Under the pieces are notes generated by a model. The model saw only the letters and a list, made by a program, of their open reading frames with translations. It ran no database searches and was not told the DNA's origin. Of a stretch of DNA of 64,000 nt, positions 9,850 through 20,614 are shown piece after piece. The stretch's first letter is position 1. Every line of letters begins with the position of its first letter. The translations under genes were made by a program, and so were the position numbers. The stretch comes from Gambelia wislizenii (taxonomy: Eukaryota; Chordata; Lepidosauria; Squamata; Crotaphytidae): contig JAUMIR010000003.1 of the NCBI GenBank assembly GCA_030847615.1, positions 192,705,149 through 192,769,148 on the forward strand, given 5' to 3'.

Positions 9850-12800
9850 TCATTGACTCTTTACGGTCTTATATTTTGCCCAAAATTTCTCCATCGGCTC
9901 CCATTCTTTTCCAATTTTGCTTATTGATCTTCCCCTTCTTAGTGTTGTTAATTTATCAGCTTCCCACATGTCCTACATTTTTACGATCCATTCTTCCTCA
10001 GTTGGACTTTCTTTCTTTTTCCATTTTTGAGCATATAGAATCCTTGCCATTGTAATCATATATAATAATATTCTCCATCTATTTTTAATCTCTGGCTCTT
10101 TTATATCATCTACCATATTTAAAAGTTATATCTCTGGACTTAGTGGATAATCTATCTTTAGGATCTCTTTGATTATACCATGAATTTTTCTCCAAAACCT
10201 CTTAGCTATGGGGCAGTTCCACCACATATGTATTAGAGTTCCTACCGCCTCCCCACATTTCCAGCATTTTATTGACCCTGTATTATACATTTTGTTTAAT
10301 TTGACTGGAGTTAAATACCATCTATACAATATTTTGACAAAGTTCTCTTTCAAATTTTGTGACAGAGTGAATCTTTGGGTATTTATTCAGGTCTTTTCCC
10401 ACTTTTCTATTTCAATGATTTTACCTATTTCTTGGGCCTATTTTATCATATTCTCTTTCACCAACTCTGTTTCCAGATCCCTCTCTGTTAAAATTTTGTA
10501 ATATTTTGCTATATGACCCTTGGTGTTGCCATACATAACTTTATCAATATCATTTTTTCCCAATTGAAACCCTTCCAGTTTTAGATCCATTTTATATCTC
10601 TCATATATTTGGTGATATGCAAACCAGTTAAGTTTGATTCCTTCTTTCTCTAGTTGCTCTATAGATTTTAATTTTATTAAATTCTGATTTTTTCCCCAGT
10701 AAATCTTGTTCTGTATTCCATTTTTTGAAGCATTTCATATTTGTTATTATTGGTAGGTTTTGAAACAGGTACATAAATTTTGGTAATGCTACCATTTTTA
10801 TTGATGATATCCTTCCTAGGAAGGATAGTTGTAATTTTGACCATCTCTGAAGATCTTTCAGTATTTCTTTCCATATCCTATTATAATTGTTCTCGAATAA
10901 GTTCATGTTCCTTTTGGAGATCCATATACCTAGATATTTGATTTTATTTGTTATTTTGTATCCGGTAGTTTATTCTATTTTTGATTCTTCCTTTTTTGTT
11001 ATGTTCTTTGTCATAACTTCAGTTTTCTCTCTATTTACCTTAAAACCTGAATGTTGTCTGAATTCCTCCAGTGTGTTCATTAGTTCTCCTAGTTGTTCCA
11101 TTGGATCTTCCAAGAACATTGTCAAGTCATCTGCGAATGCCTTTATTTTAAATTCGTACTTTGAATCTTTGTACCTTTAATTTTTCCATTCGCTCTAATG
11201 TTGTTAATTAGAATCTCTATCACTGTGATAAATAGAAGTGGTGACAACGGACATCCCTGCCTCGTTCCTTTTCTAATATTGATCTTTTCCGTCTTATCAC
11301 CGTTTATTAATATCTGAGCTCTTTGTTCTTCATATATGGAGTTAATCCAGTTACTAAACTTTTCTCCTACATTCATTCTGCTCAGCACCACTTTCATGAA
11401 AGGCCACTTAACATTGTCGAAAGCTTTCTCGGCATCTAGCGTGATCATTGCCATTTTTTTTCTCATTATGGTATTCGTAGTATTCTATTACGTCCACTGC
11501 TATTCTTACATTGTTCCTTATATGTCTATTTGGCAAAAATCCATTTTGATCTTCCTGTATTATTCTATTTAACATTATTTTTAGTCTTTGTGCTAAGATG
11601 TCCGCAAAAATCTTGTAGTCTAAGTTTAGCAGTGAGATCGGTCTGCAGTTTCTTGGTTCATCCTTTTCTCTTCCATCTTTTGGTATAACAGAAATATACG
11701 CATCCTTCCAGGAATCAGGTATGCCATCTATTTTAATTTGATTCAATGTTTTTAATAGTGGAACTAGTAACTCTTCTTCTAGTTTTTTATAATAGAGTGT
11801 AGTAAAACCATCGGGGCCCGGTGCTTTGTCGTACTTCAATCTCTTCATTGCCTCCACTAATTCCATCATTGTAATTTCCTTATTTAGAACGTCTTTCTGT
11901 TCTTCAGTCAATCTGGATATATTTTGTCTATCCAGATATTCATGCATTTCTCTATCTTCTAATTTAGTTGAGTTGGCATCTTTGTAGAGTTCTTCATAAA
12001 ATTCATGAAATCCTTTCAGTATAAGTTTGTGGTCTGTCACTTTTTTCCCTTGTATTTTATTTCTGTGATTAATTTGGCCTCTCTTTTCTTTTTCAATGTT
12101 AGAGCTAGCCATTTTCCTGTTTTGTTAGCTTCTTCAAAATGTTTTTGTTTTATAATTTTCAACTTTTGCTCTACTTCTTCTGTCATGTGCGATTGTAATT
12201 GTTTCTTTAACAGATTAAGTTCTGTTTGTATTTCTTTACTTCCTGCGTCCTCTCTTTGTTTTTTCTCTTTCCATGCAATATCTTTTAAAATATTATTTAA
12301 TTTCTCTGTTTCTTTCTTCCTTTCTTCATAAGCCTTTTTTATAAAGAAACCGCGCATGACTGCCTTGCCTGCATCCCATGTAATTTTCATGGCTAACTCT
12401 TTTGAAGTGTTTTCTTTAAAATATAACCTCAACGTTTCTTTAGCTTCTTTCACTCTTTCATCGTCACTTAAAAGACTGTTTTTTAATTGCCAGCCAAATT
12501 CTTTCCTTTTTTCTGCCATCCTTAATATTATTGGGTTATGATTGGATGTCCATTTCGCCTTTATTTCCATATGTTTAATTGTTATCAATAAGTTCCTAGT
12601 GGCTAAGAACATGTCTATTCTTGATGACATATGATGGACCTCAGAAAAAAATGTAAATCCTTTAGCTTCTCCATACTTGTATCGCCATACATCTGTTAAA
12701 GGTAACTCATCCATCATCTTATAGAAAGCCTTTGGGAGTTTCCCTTGGTTTTTCTTCAGTCGTTTTTTAGCTGTTCTGTTCCAATCTCCCATAATTAATA

Positions 12801-13206
12801 TTCTCTCTTGTTCTGTCTTTTCCACCTCTTTCTTCAGTTTTTCAAAAAATTTCTCCTGTGCTTGAATAGGGGCATACACTCCCACTATCAATACTGTTTG
12901 ATTTTGTAGTTTTACTTCCACTCCAATATACGAACCATCACAATCATTAAATATCTCTCTCACCTGGTATTTTCTGTTAATATACAGTGCTACCCCTTTC
13001 TTTTTCTTCTGATTTGTTGATATAAAGTTTTGTCCTAGCTTATAGTTATTCAGAAATTTAGTGTCTCCCTTCTTAATTCTTGTCTCTTGTAGACATATTA
13101 TGTCTAATTTCAATTTGTCAAGGTAGTGGAAGATTAAATTTCTTTTATGCTTTGAGTTCATTCCTTTTACATTCCATGATATAAATTTAGTTTCCATATT
13201 TCCCAT
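9850..13206 (-). pseudogene. L1 ORF2: AP endonuclease and reverse transcriptase, frameshifted
   Basis: ORF2p nicks the target DNA and reverse-transcribes the L1 RNA there. The first 389 codons (13206-12037) are an AP-type endonuclease: WNVKG, LQET (Glu41), GDWN (Asp141, Asn143), SRID (Asp198) and SNH at 221-223. The last is SDH in active enzymes, so a catalytic Asp is replaced by Asn. A frameshift near 12105 moves the RT into another frame (12112-11408, with PGPDGF and PRNCRPISLLN). A second near 11463 leads to motif A (ITLDAEKAFD) and motif B (GTRQGCPLSPLLF). A third near 11165 precedes FADDL (11121-11140), which is intact. The C-terminal part (10906-9850) has CWKC...HMWWNC, the cysteine-rich motif of L1, plus two in-frame stops. 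Nonfunctional as it stands. Confidence 0.9.
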
Positions 13207-13268
13207 AGATATTTCTCTTTTTTCCTACTGATTTTTTCTTTTAATTACTTATTCTATTTTCAACATAT

Positions 13269-14306
13269 TTAATTCTCTTCCTCTCCCTCTTCTTGTTCTT
13301 CTTCCTCTTCTTCTTCTTCCTCTGTTGAGGTCTTATCAATTAGAGCTTCTTCTTCTACTACTTCCTCTTCTTCTAGTTCTGGGTCATTTTCTTCCTCCTC
13401 CTGATCTTTACTTTCTTTGTCCTTTTGTCTCTTCCTAACTTCCTTTTCCTTATCTTTCTTTCTTGCTTTACTTAGTCTTTTACAGAATTCTTTTGCTTTT
13501 TGTATTGAATTTATTTTAATTCTTTTATGTTGATATATAAATGACACCCCCTCAAGTCTTTCCCATCTGTAGTTTATCTTATTCTCTGTTAACATCCTTG
13601 TTAAGAATCTGTATTCTTGTATCTTCTTCAAAATTTGAGGTGGGACGTCTTTATATATTTTGGTCTCTTCTCCATCAACTATTAATTTTTCATCATACCT
13701 TTTCTGTATTATCTGATCCGTCATTTTCGTTCTCGTAAAGCATACCACAACATCTCTAGGTAATTTTTTTTCCTTTGCTACTATTGAGTTTATTCTGAAC
13801 ATTTTATCCACTTGTATTTCTACTCTTTCTTCAGATAAATTCATGAATTTAGCTATAGATGGAATCACTCTTTCAGTTAAGTTTTCATTCTCTTGTCCCT
13901 GTATTCCCCTTATCTTCAAACATTTTTCTCTGTATCTTAGATCGGTTGTTAAGAGATCTCTCTTCACTTGTTCTTGTTCTAGGGATGCTTGTGATATTTT
14001 TTCTTCTATCTTCTGTGATTTTTCTTGTATATTCTGTACCTCCTTCTTTATTTGATCCATATCCTCCATTAACTTTTCTAATTTTTTCCCAAAGATGTTC
14101 AGTTCTTTTTTGAGGTCTGATTTCATTTCTGCTCTTATCTCTCTCATCTCTTCTTTAATTTCCTGTCTCATCTTTTTCATCTCCTTTCGCATCTCCTCCA
14201 AGATAATGCTCGTCTCCAGTGACTTTGTTGCACCTTCCATTGATGGTCTCCTTTGAAATACTAATTGAGTCTGTGCTTGTGTAGCTTTTCTTGTACCAGT
14301 TGCCAT
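13269..14306 (-). CDS. L1 ORF1 protein (RNA-binding chaperone), 345 aa, intact
   Basis: Open from ATG to stop. L1 ORF1p coats the L1 RNA as a trimer and acts as a nucleic-acid chaperone. Visible layout: a basic N-terminus (1-30), a long heptad-rich coiled coil (about 32-120, with repeats such as EEMRKEMKKMRQEIKEEMRE), an RRM-like domain (about 126-215, including RYREKCLKIRGI and PRDVVVCFTRTKM), a C-terminal domain (about 216-280, VPPQILKKIQEYRFLTRML), then a low-complexity charged tail (281-345) that runs from Lys-rich to Glu-rich and ends in an almost pure Glu stretch. The tail DNA is a GAA/GAG-rich microsatellite, so it may have expanded by slippage. ORF2 starts 62 bp after the stop on the same strand. 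Human ORF1p is 338 aa, so the length is normal even though the acidic tail is unusual. Confidence 0.9.
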   Translation of the reverse strand: MATGTRKATQAQTQLVFQRRPSMEGATKSLETSIILEEMRKEMKKMRQEIKEEMREIRAEMKSDLKKELNIFGKKLEKLMEDMDQIKKEVQNIQEKSQKIEEKISQASLEQEQVKRDLLTTDLRYREKCLKIRGIQGQENENLTERVIPSIAKFMNLSEERVEIQVDKMFRINSIVAKEKKLPRDVVVCFTRTKMTDQIIQKRYDEKLIVDGEETKIYKDVPPQILKKIQEYRFLTRMLTENKINYRWERLEGVSFIYQHKRIKINSIQKAKEFCKRLSKARKKDKEKEVRKRQKDKESKDQEEEENDPELEEEEVVEEEALIDKTSTEEEEEEEEEQEEGEEEN

Positions 14307-15808
14307 TTTACTTTCAATTTTTTCCCTTTGCTCTATTAACTTTGCTCTCTTAACTTCCCCTCTCTGTTTCCTCCTGTGATTTACTACACCTTTAATTGTT
14401 TAACCTTGTATTCTTTATATTCAATGAATTAATTATATTCAATATATTAATTTAATTCCTTTACATATATCCTTGGTTATACCCTTAATTGATTATATTA
14501 ATAATTGATTAGACAGCTTTTTACAACCAATTTCAATAGACTTGTAACTTAAATACAATGCAGGATAGTACAGGTTATCTCCCTTAGTTAATTATTACAA
14601 TCAATTGGTTAGTTATTACAATCAGTTACAATTAATTATGTTATCACAGTCAGTTGTTATAATCAATTAAATAATACATATGATTATTACCATCAATTAT
14701 TATAATCAATAGAGTAATAGTACACAGTAACCCATCAGAATTCCTTATTTGCTTTAAACAATTAGCAGCTTCCTGGCTGGTATTTTAAATATCAATCTGT
14801 TCTTTTTCTTCGTTTGTCTTCCCTCTCTCTACCTCTACTCCTTCTTTTGCTTCTTCTTTTATCCTCTACTCCTTCTGTACTATCAGCACAAACACTTATT
14901 ATATTCTATCCTTCTACTGTTCTGCTGTCCAATCAATACCTTCACTAAATATCTCTAATCTATGTATTCCCTTTACCAATTTCACCTTTTAATCCTATCC
15001 CACTCTCCCACCAGTCTGGTTTGCACCTTTAATCTTCTAGCGTCGTCCTTACTACTGCTTCTGTTCCTCTCCTCGATACCTCTATTCCATCTTCTCCTTT
15101 CCAGAGTCCTCTTTCCTTTCTTTATTCTTTGTTCTTTACTGATCTTTCAGACACCAGTCAGTCAGTCAGTTGTTTTTGCGCTGCGCTTTGCTTCTGTTGT
15201 AGCTTTACTTCTACTTTCCACCTCCAAGTCTGCTCCTTTTTCCCCTTCTCCTGCACGCTCCACTTCTACCCAATCCTTCCCTCCACTCCAGTCTCTGGTC
15301 TTCTGTTTTGCTGCTTTACTCTCTGCCTCCCTTCCTCTTTTCTCTGTCCGCCCACTTCGCACTCCTTTCACTTTTCCTTTACAGTCCCCACTTATTTTTC
15401 TTGTTCTTTTAGTCTCCTTTTCTTTACTGTCTTTCTTCTTTTTGCTCTAGAAGTTAAATAACAGTCGAAACCAGCATTCTCTCTGCAATAAACTTCACTT
15501 ACAGTATTTCTTTAAAAAGCGCTGGCGTCGCTTTGGACCGCCTTTGTGCGGTTTGCTTGTTACCCTTCCGCGGCTCTTTGGTCCCTCAACCTTGCTCCTC
15601 CATACACTCCAAAGGATGATAGCAGACCCTCAGCAAGCCTCCTTGGCCCCCCCTTACCAGAGGGGTTCTTGCAGCCTCTTCCTCTCTCTCTATCAGTTTT
15701 TCTCTGAGAGAGATTTGTGCTTGAAGAGGGTAACAAGCAGCTGCAGGGCGAGAGCACTCACTCCCTGCAACCTCTCACAACTCTGTCACACCAAAAGTCC
15801 ATGGAATT
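14307..15808 (-). promoter_or_regulatory. L1 5' UTR and presumed internal promoter
   Basis: This is the 1.5-kb segment upstream of ORF1 on the minus strand. Its distal part (about 15510-15600) is CpG-containing (GCGCTGGCGTCGC, CCGCGG), unlike the AT-rich surroundings. That fits the internal promoter expected in an L1 5' UTR. The middle (about 14800-15450) is a long, almost pure pyrimidine tract on the plus strand, purine on the L1 sense strand. Plus-strand open frames here (for example 162 codons at 14962-15450, Leu/Ser/Phe-rich) are by-products of that bias. Promoter activity is inferred. Confidence 0.6.
14440..14725. repeat. AT-rich degenerate repeat of ATTATAATCAATT-like units
   Basis: Within the L1 5' UTR, words such as ATTACAATCAATTGG, GTTATAATCAATTAA and ATTATAATCAATAGA recur about every 20-35 bp, roughly ten times. 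They look like a decayed minisatellite. Confidence 0.6.
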
Positions 15809-15879
15809 CATTTTCTTAAATATTTTTAACAGATCTGCAAAAATGATATTTTCTTCTGTACAGATGAAGTTCCTTTTAA

Positions 15880-16194
15880 GGCCTTTATCAGATGCGGGGA
15901 AATGTGGCAAAAAACCTGCACCCCAAATTGCATTAGAAGAATGGGACCATACTAGAAAGGCTGACATTATCAGACGCCTGGGTCGTCAGCCATCCCTGGG
16001 ATGCAGTGCTGGTGCAGATGGGGCATCACTTTTTTTATTGATGGGCTATGCTGTCAATAAAAAAAAGGGACACCTTATTCATGTGCGTGCTATGCCCCTG
16101 GAATGACTGAAGGACAACGTTGTCTGATAATGTCATTCATTTCTGTTATCATCACATTCTTCTGACATGGTTTTTGCCATGTCTGATAATGTCC
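15880..16194. mobile_element. GGACTTTATCAGAC-family MITE, copy B
   Basis: The left end GGCCTTTATCAGATG and the right end GTCTGATAATGTCC match the family ends. Flanks are TAA (15877-15879) and TGA (16195-16197), a decayed 3-bp duplication. Internal inverted pairs include GCATCACTTTTTTTATTGAT and its partner near 16040-16070, the same central hairpin as copy C. No coding capacity. Confidence 0.65.
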
Positions 16195-16416
16195 TGATTG
16201 TCATTGCCATCCTCCAACCCATCTCAGGACTCATTCATTATCACATAACTAAGCATTGTTTGTCTCTTTCTTTAGTAAGCCACCTTTTAGAGTAAGCCTC
16301 TCTCAAGGGAGAAATCAATCAACATAAATTTTTAAAAATGAAACAATAATAACCATGGTAAAATGTAGCAATGGTTAAATCATGTAGCTATAGTATAATA
16401 AAAATTACCCTTATGG

Positions 16417-16420
<4 letters not shown>

Positions 16421-16449
<29 letters not shown>
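16421..16449. repeat. (AT)n microsatellite
   Basis: About 14 AT dinucleotides directly upstream of the L2 fragment. Confidence 0.95.
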
Positions 16450-16451
<2 letters not shown>

Positions 16452-17745
16452 CAAAAGGTATTGTTCTGGGTTGTGTGGCTGATATGCAACTTGGGGGATT
16501 GCCTTTCAGTGGTTCCATTTTTTCTTGGTTGTAGATTCTCAGAGGATGGTGCTGGGAAACTGTTGTTCAGGCTTTTGGCCATTAGCCTGTGGGGTTCCAC
16601 TGAGGTCAATACTGTCCCCTTTTTATACTGCTTTTTAACAGCTAGATGAAGCTGCTGGGAGAGGTCATCTAGAGCTTTTGGGTTGGATATTACCAGTTAT
16701 GCTGATGATACCCAGCTCTTTCTCTCCTTTACAACTGATGTCAAGGAGGCTGTGGTAGTACTGAATCATTGTCTGCATGCAGTAAAGGACTGGATGAGGG
16801 TAAATAGACTGAGGTTTAATCCAAACAAGATAAAAGTGCTGTTGCCCAGTAGGAAAACCAAACTGGGATAGGGATCGCAGCCTATTCTGGATGGAGGTTG
16901 CACTCTCTCTGAAAGATTGGCTTCCTAGCTTGGGGGTGCTCTTGGACCCAGCACTGCTCCTGGAAAGCCAGGTCATTGAAGTGGCCAGGATCACCTTTGC
17001 CTAGCTTTGGCTGGTGTGTCAGCTGTACCCTTTATTGAGGAAGGCAGATCTGGCCACAATAGTCCATGCCTTAGTTACCTCCTGATTAGACTACTGTAAT
17101 GGACTGTATGTGGGGCTGCCTTTGACAAGTGTTCAGAAGCTGCAGGTAGTGCAAAATGCAGCAGCCAGACTGGTGTCAGGTGTGCATTTTAGAGACCATA
17201 TAACATGGGTCTTGCAAGAGCTGCACTGGCTCCCAATTTGCTTCCAAGCTCATTTCAAGCTGCTGGTGTTGACTTGCAAAGCTCTAAATGACTTGGGGCC
17301 AGGATATCTGAAAGACTGTTTCCTCCACACAACCCTGCCAGAAATTTGAGATCTTCAGAGGAGTCCCTGTTGTGTGTCCCAACACCTCATGAAGTTAGGT
17401 TGGTGGTTACACATAACAGGGCTTTCTCTGTAGCATTGCTTAACTATGGAATGCCTTACCCAAGGAAGTTAGGCAGGGCCCATCTCTTTTAAGTTTCTGG
17501 CATGCAGCCAAAACAGTGCTGTTCTGCATGGCATTCAGTGTTTGAAACTGCTGTTTTGACTATTTTAAAATTGGATTCTAGGATTGTTTTTAGACTGCTC
17601 TTAGGAGTTTTTTAAAAAGTATTTTAACAAGTTTAAAAATGCTTTTATCTTTATATTGTTTTAATGAGTTTTTATTTGTTCATCACCTTGGGAATCCTTC
17701 TGGGCTACCAGGTGATACAGTAATACTTTAAATAAATAAGTAAAA
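16450..17745 (+). mobile_element. L2-type LINE, 3' half, degenerate
   Basis: Plus-strand frames carry SYADDTQLFLSF (about 16692-16725; the YADD box is intact), MRVNRLRFNPNKIKVLL, then after frameshifts LQVVQNAAARLVSGV and LHWLPICFQAHFKLLVLTCKALNDLGPGYL (17110-17349), the standard L2 C-terminal block. The 3' end is AT-rich, with an ATAAATAAGTAAA tail near 17730-17745. It is truncated 5' of RT motif B, and no single frame spans it. Confidence 0.85.
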
Positions 17746-17901
17746 ATATTAAAAGCAGACTGTACCATATGCAGAATGTTCTGGGGGTATATAGGCCCAG
17801 GCAAACAGGCAAATCTTTAGGGCTTGAAAGCCTGTAATGATGAAATTTGCAGGCATTCTATCAGAACAAAGCTTCCAATGCTGTCTTAGAAACCAGATAA
17901 A

Positions 17902-18172
17902 TCATCATAACATACACAATCGGAAATAAAATCATAAAAGCTCTTAAAATAAATCACTGTAAAAGCTGAATATGCCATATTTTCATAAAATGCAATCTAA
18001 AATGGACACGTTTAAAGGTCCTTTTAAAAGCTGACATTGGAGTCATCATAAAATACACAACAGACAAAAAAACCAAAACATCACAAAAAATCTCTTAAAA
18101 TACAGCACTGTGAATGCTGAATACACAATGTTTCCATTAAATGCACTCTAAAATGTGTACATTTCAAAAGTC
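17902..18172. repeat. Diverged tandem duplication, about 140-bp unit, two copies
   Basis: The block that starts CATCATAACATACACAA (17902) and ends near TTTAAAGGTCC (18020) recurs at 18043-18172 as CATCATAAAATACACAA through TTTCAAAAGTCC, with shared internal words CTCTTAAAATA, GCTGAATA and AATGCA-TCTAAAATG. Many substitutions and indels separate the copies, so it is old. Function unknown. Confidence 0.7.
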
Positions 18173-18191
18173 CATTTAGATCTCAAAACAA

Positions 18192-18614
18192 TTGGGCCAG
18201 AGTCCACATAGTAATGTTGGCCTGTTGCTGCAACCCCCACCACTTCCCCTTCTCTGCCAGGTATGGGCAGCACAATGTGACAAGCCCCCTGCATATGGTC
18301 AACCTTGGTCACATGCTGCAGCCCCGCTGCCCAAACCTGGCAGAGCAAGGGCAGCTGCAAGGGCCTGCCTGCTGGGACAGTCTTCCACAGCCCTATCTGT
18401 TCTGTTCCAACTGGAATGCATTAAACTGGGTATTTTTTTAAAAAAAAAGTGGTAAAGGGCCCTATCCTGGATTGCCCCTGTTCCAGCCCCATATCTGCCT
18501 CAGAAGTGGTGAGGACTGCCCAGGGGCAGATTGGAGCAAAAGCCCTGTGTCGTATGGACTGCAGGGCTCTGGAACGGGGGCAAGCCAGGGTATTTAGGTC
18601 ATGTAGATAAGCCC
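18192..18614. mobile_element. Possible Harbinger-like element, only right end clear
   Basis: The right end reads GGTCATGTAGATAAGCCC then TTA. Its reverse complement, GGGCTTATCTACATGACC, resembles the GGGCTTGTCTACA end at 3318. The left boundary is a guess based on GGGCCAGAGTCC at 18192. The interior is GC-rich compared with its flanks. No coding capacity seen. Confidence 0.35.
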
Positions 18615-18617
18615 TTA

Positions 18618-20247
18618 GTCTGACTAATTGGTCTCTGCTAAGATTCTGGTGCCTCTATAATAGTTTGTTGTCTCCAAAGCCTATCCACAGGATGTTTCTA
18701 TAGGTCACTTGACCTTGTGGGTATATCATGAGAGACCTCTGTATGTCAGCTTAACATTTGGATGAGTTTCATATTTGTCCTGGAGAGCAACTGTCCATGT
18801 AGTTGCATGATGCATCCTACAGTAATCAAGTAATTTATATGCCTGTTATTTATTTAATTTGTTATTATAATTTTGCTCACCAAAGTCTTCGTCTCCCTAA
18901 ATTCTTCCTCTTTTTGCAGCCATGGAAAATGATTTTCTGTTTGCAAATTGCTAACAAATCCCAAGAGGTAAAAAGAAGCAAAAGCAAAGAGCTATCTTTC
19001 TTCCCTTTCAAATAAAAATATTTCTAAATTAAGTTTACTCTTAAAATCAAAGTGCATATCTCCAGTTAAATATAAATGCACTCACTGAAACATTTAAAAT
19101 ATCATTTTATATGCCTGTAACACACTCCTGTGAAAAGTTATTAAATAGCTGCTTATCCTAAGCTATTAAAATCAGTAAGCTTTAAGTCATGGCTCATAAC
19201 ACAGGTAAGAACACTTTTTTTTAGAATACATAAGTGCATGCACTTGTTAACCAGTTAAATATATCAAGCAGTGTGTCTTCTCTTTTAATTAAATTATCTT
19301 TCTTCATGTTTTCCACTTCCTTTTAAAATGGTGCCTTTGGAACTGGATTACTCAAACAGCTAAGCAGAAGAGAAGCAGGTGTATATTAGGACTCATAACT
19401 GTGGCTGTTAGGAACAGATATATGTTGTGACAGAGTGTTAGTATGCCCTACTACCCCCTCCCCACAATATCTCATAACTGGAAATACTGGGCACTTTTCA
19501 GGGTCAGGTTGGCTGGGGCAAACCAAACATTAGTTGGTGTCTACAAATGACCTGGGATGTGTCTTATATTATGGCAAGAAAGCCCATATTAGGTTTGTGT
19601 GGAAGCCCCTTATATATAGGTGTCTAATATTATGGCAAGAAAGCCCATATTAGGTTTGTGTGGAAGCCCCTTAGTAAACACAGTCATTAAAGAAGTGTGT
19701 GCTAATCCTTTCTTCCAGCCCTGGGCATCTTAGCAATGATTCATTCAATCAAACAATTAAGCGACCATTCCCAAATCTATTCCTATGGAAGTCCTTCCTA
19801 TAGCCCCCTTTTGTCCAACCTTGAGAGGCTGTCATAAACCAATCAATTGCTATCTTTCAGCCACTAACACAACCACAGTTGAGTTTCAGTTTTCTTTGTA
19901 TATCCCATGGGAAAGCCATCTAGGCTTTGTCCTAACCTGAGTACCCCTTCAGCTTATGAAATAGGGTGTAAATACTAGTCCCCTGAAAATAGAAAGGTGT
20001 GCCACAGTGGACAACCCTGTCCACTCTTTTTCTTGTCATGCCCTGGATTGGAACCTCCAGTGCTACTCTCAGATGCCTGTCTGAATATCTTTACTGCAAG
20101 ATTCTCTCCAAGACTAGTAACTATTTCCCTATATTCCCAAATCTCTCCCTCTATCTAATCTTTCTACCTTACTCCATTATAGCTTTGTATGGTTCTTAGG
20201 AATGTGTGTTGCATGTGTGAGTTCACTTTGTGTTATTTCCAATAAAA
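18618..20247. other. Unassigned sequence with one short tandem duplication
   Basis: No recognisable exon or repeat family, except for a 61-bp-period duplication near 19566-19673. It is AT-rich, and the short open frames have no recognisable composition. Confidence 0.5.
19566..19673. repeat. Recent tandem duplication, 61-bp period
   Basis: A 47-bp block starting ATATTATGGCAAGAAAGCCC and ending GAAGCCCCTTA occurs at 19566-19612 and again, identically, at 19627-19673. The identity implies a recent local duplication. Confidence 0.9.
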
Positions 20248-20614
20248 ATCATAGAATTTTTGAGTTGGAAGAGACCACAAGGGCCATCCAGTCCAACCCC
20301 CTGCCATGCAGGAAATCACAATCAAAGCATCCCTGACAGATGGCCATCCAGCCTCTGTTTAAAGACCTCCAAGGAAGGAGACCCTACCACGCTCTGAGGG
20401 AGTGTGTTCCACTGCCAAACAGCTCTTACTGTCAGAAAGTTCCTCCTAATGTTGAGGTGGAATCTCTGTTCCTGGAGCTTGCATCCATTGCTCCGTGTTC
20501 TAATCTCTAGAGCAGCAGAAAACAAGCTTGCTCCATCCTCAATGTGACACCTCTTCAAATACTTAAACAGGGCTATCATATCGCCCCTTAACTGTCTTTT
20601 TTCCAGGCTAAACA
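20248..20614 (-). mobile_element. CR1 LINE 3' end, 5'-truncated
   Basis: The minus strand encodes MFSLEKRQLRGDMIALFKYLKRC through NTLPQSVVGSPSLEVFKQRLDGH (20322-20615). A short 3' UTR follows, ending in the CR1 8-mer region (reverse complement of ATCATAGAATTTTTGAGTTG at the left boundary). Only the last part of the RT protein is present. Flanks TTATTTCCAATAAA and TTATTTCAATGAAA resemble each other and may be a decayed target duplication. Confidence 0.88.

Larger units (their letters stand above)
9389..15808 (-). mobile_element. Full-length L1 (LINE-1) retrotransposon with 19-bp TSD
   Basis: A 6.4-kb minus-strand L1 bounded by the direct repeat CATTTTCTTAAATATTTTT at 9370-9388 and 15809-15827. 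Reading on the minus strand: a 5' UTR of about 1.5 kb, ORF1 (14306-13269), ORF2 (13206 to about 9850), a 3' UTR and an A-rich tail with an AATAAA signal next to the left TSD. This complete order plus an intact TSD shows that this was a full-length target-primed insertion rather than the usual 5'-truncated copy. ORF1 is open but ORF2 is disrupted, so the element cannot be autonomous now. The clade follows from the ORF1 coiled coil plus RRM and the FADDL box. Family naming would need a library search. Confidence 0.92.

Noticed and set aside
14962..15450. 162-codon plus-strand hydrophobic frame that looks like a membrane protein
   Set aside because: It is the antisense of a purine-rich L1 5' UTR; Leu/Ser/Phe richness comes from the pyrimidine bias.
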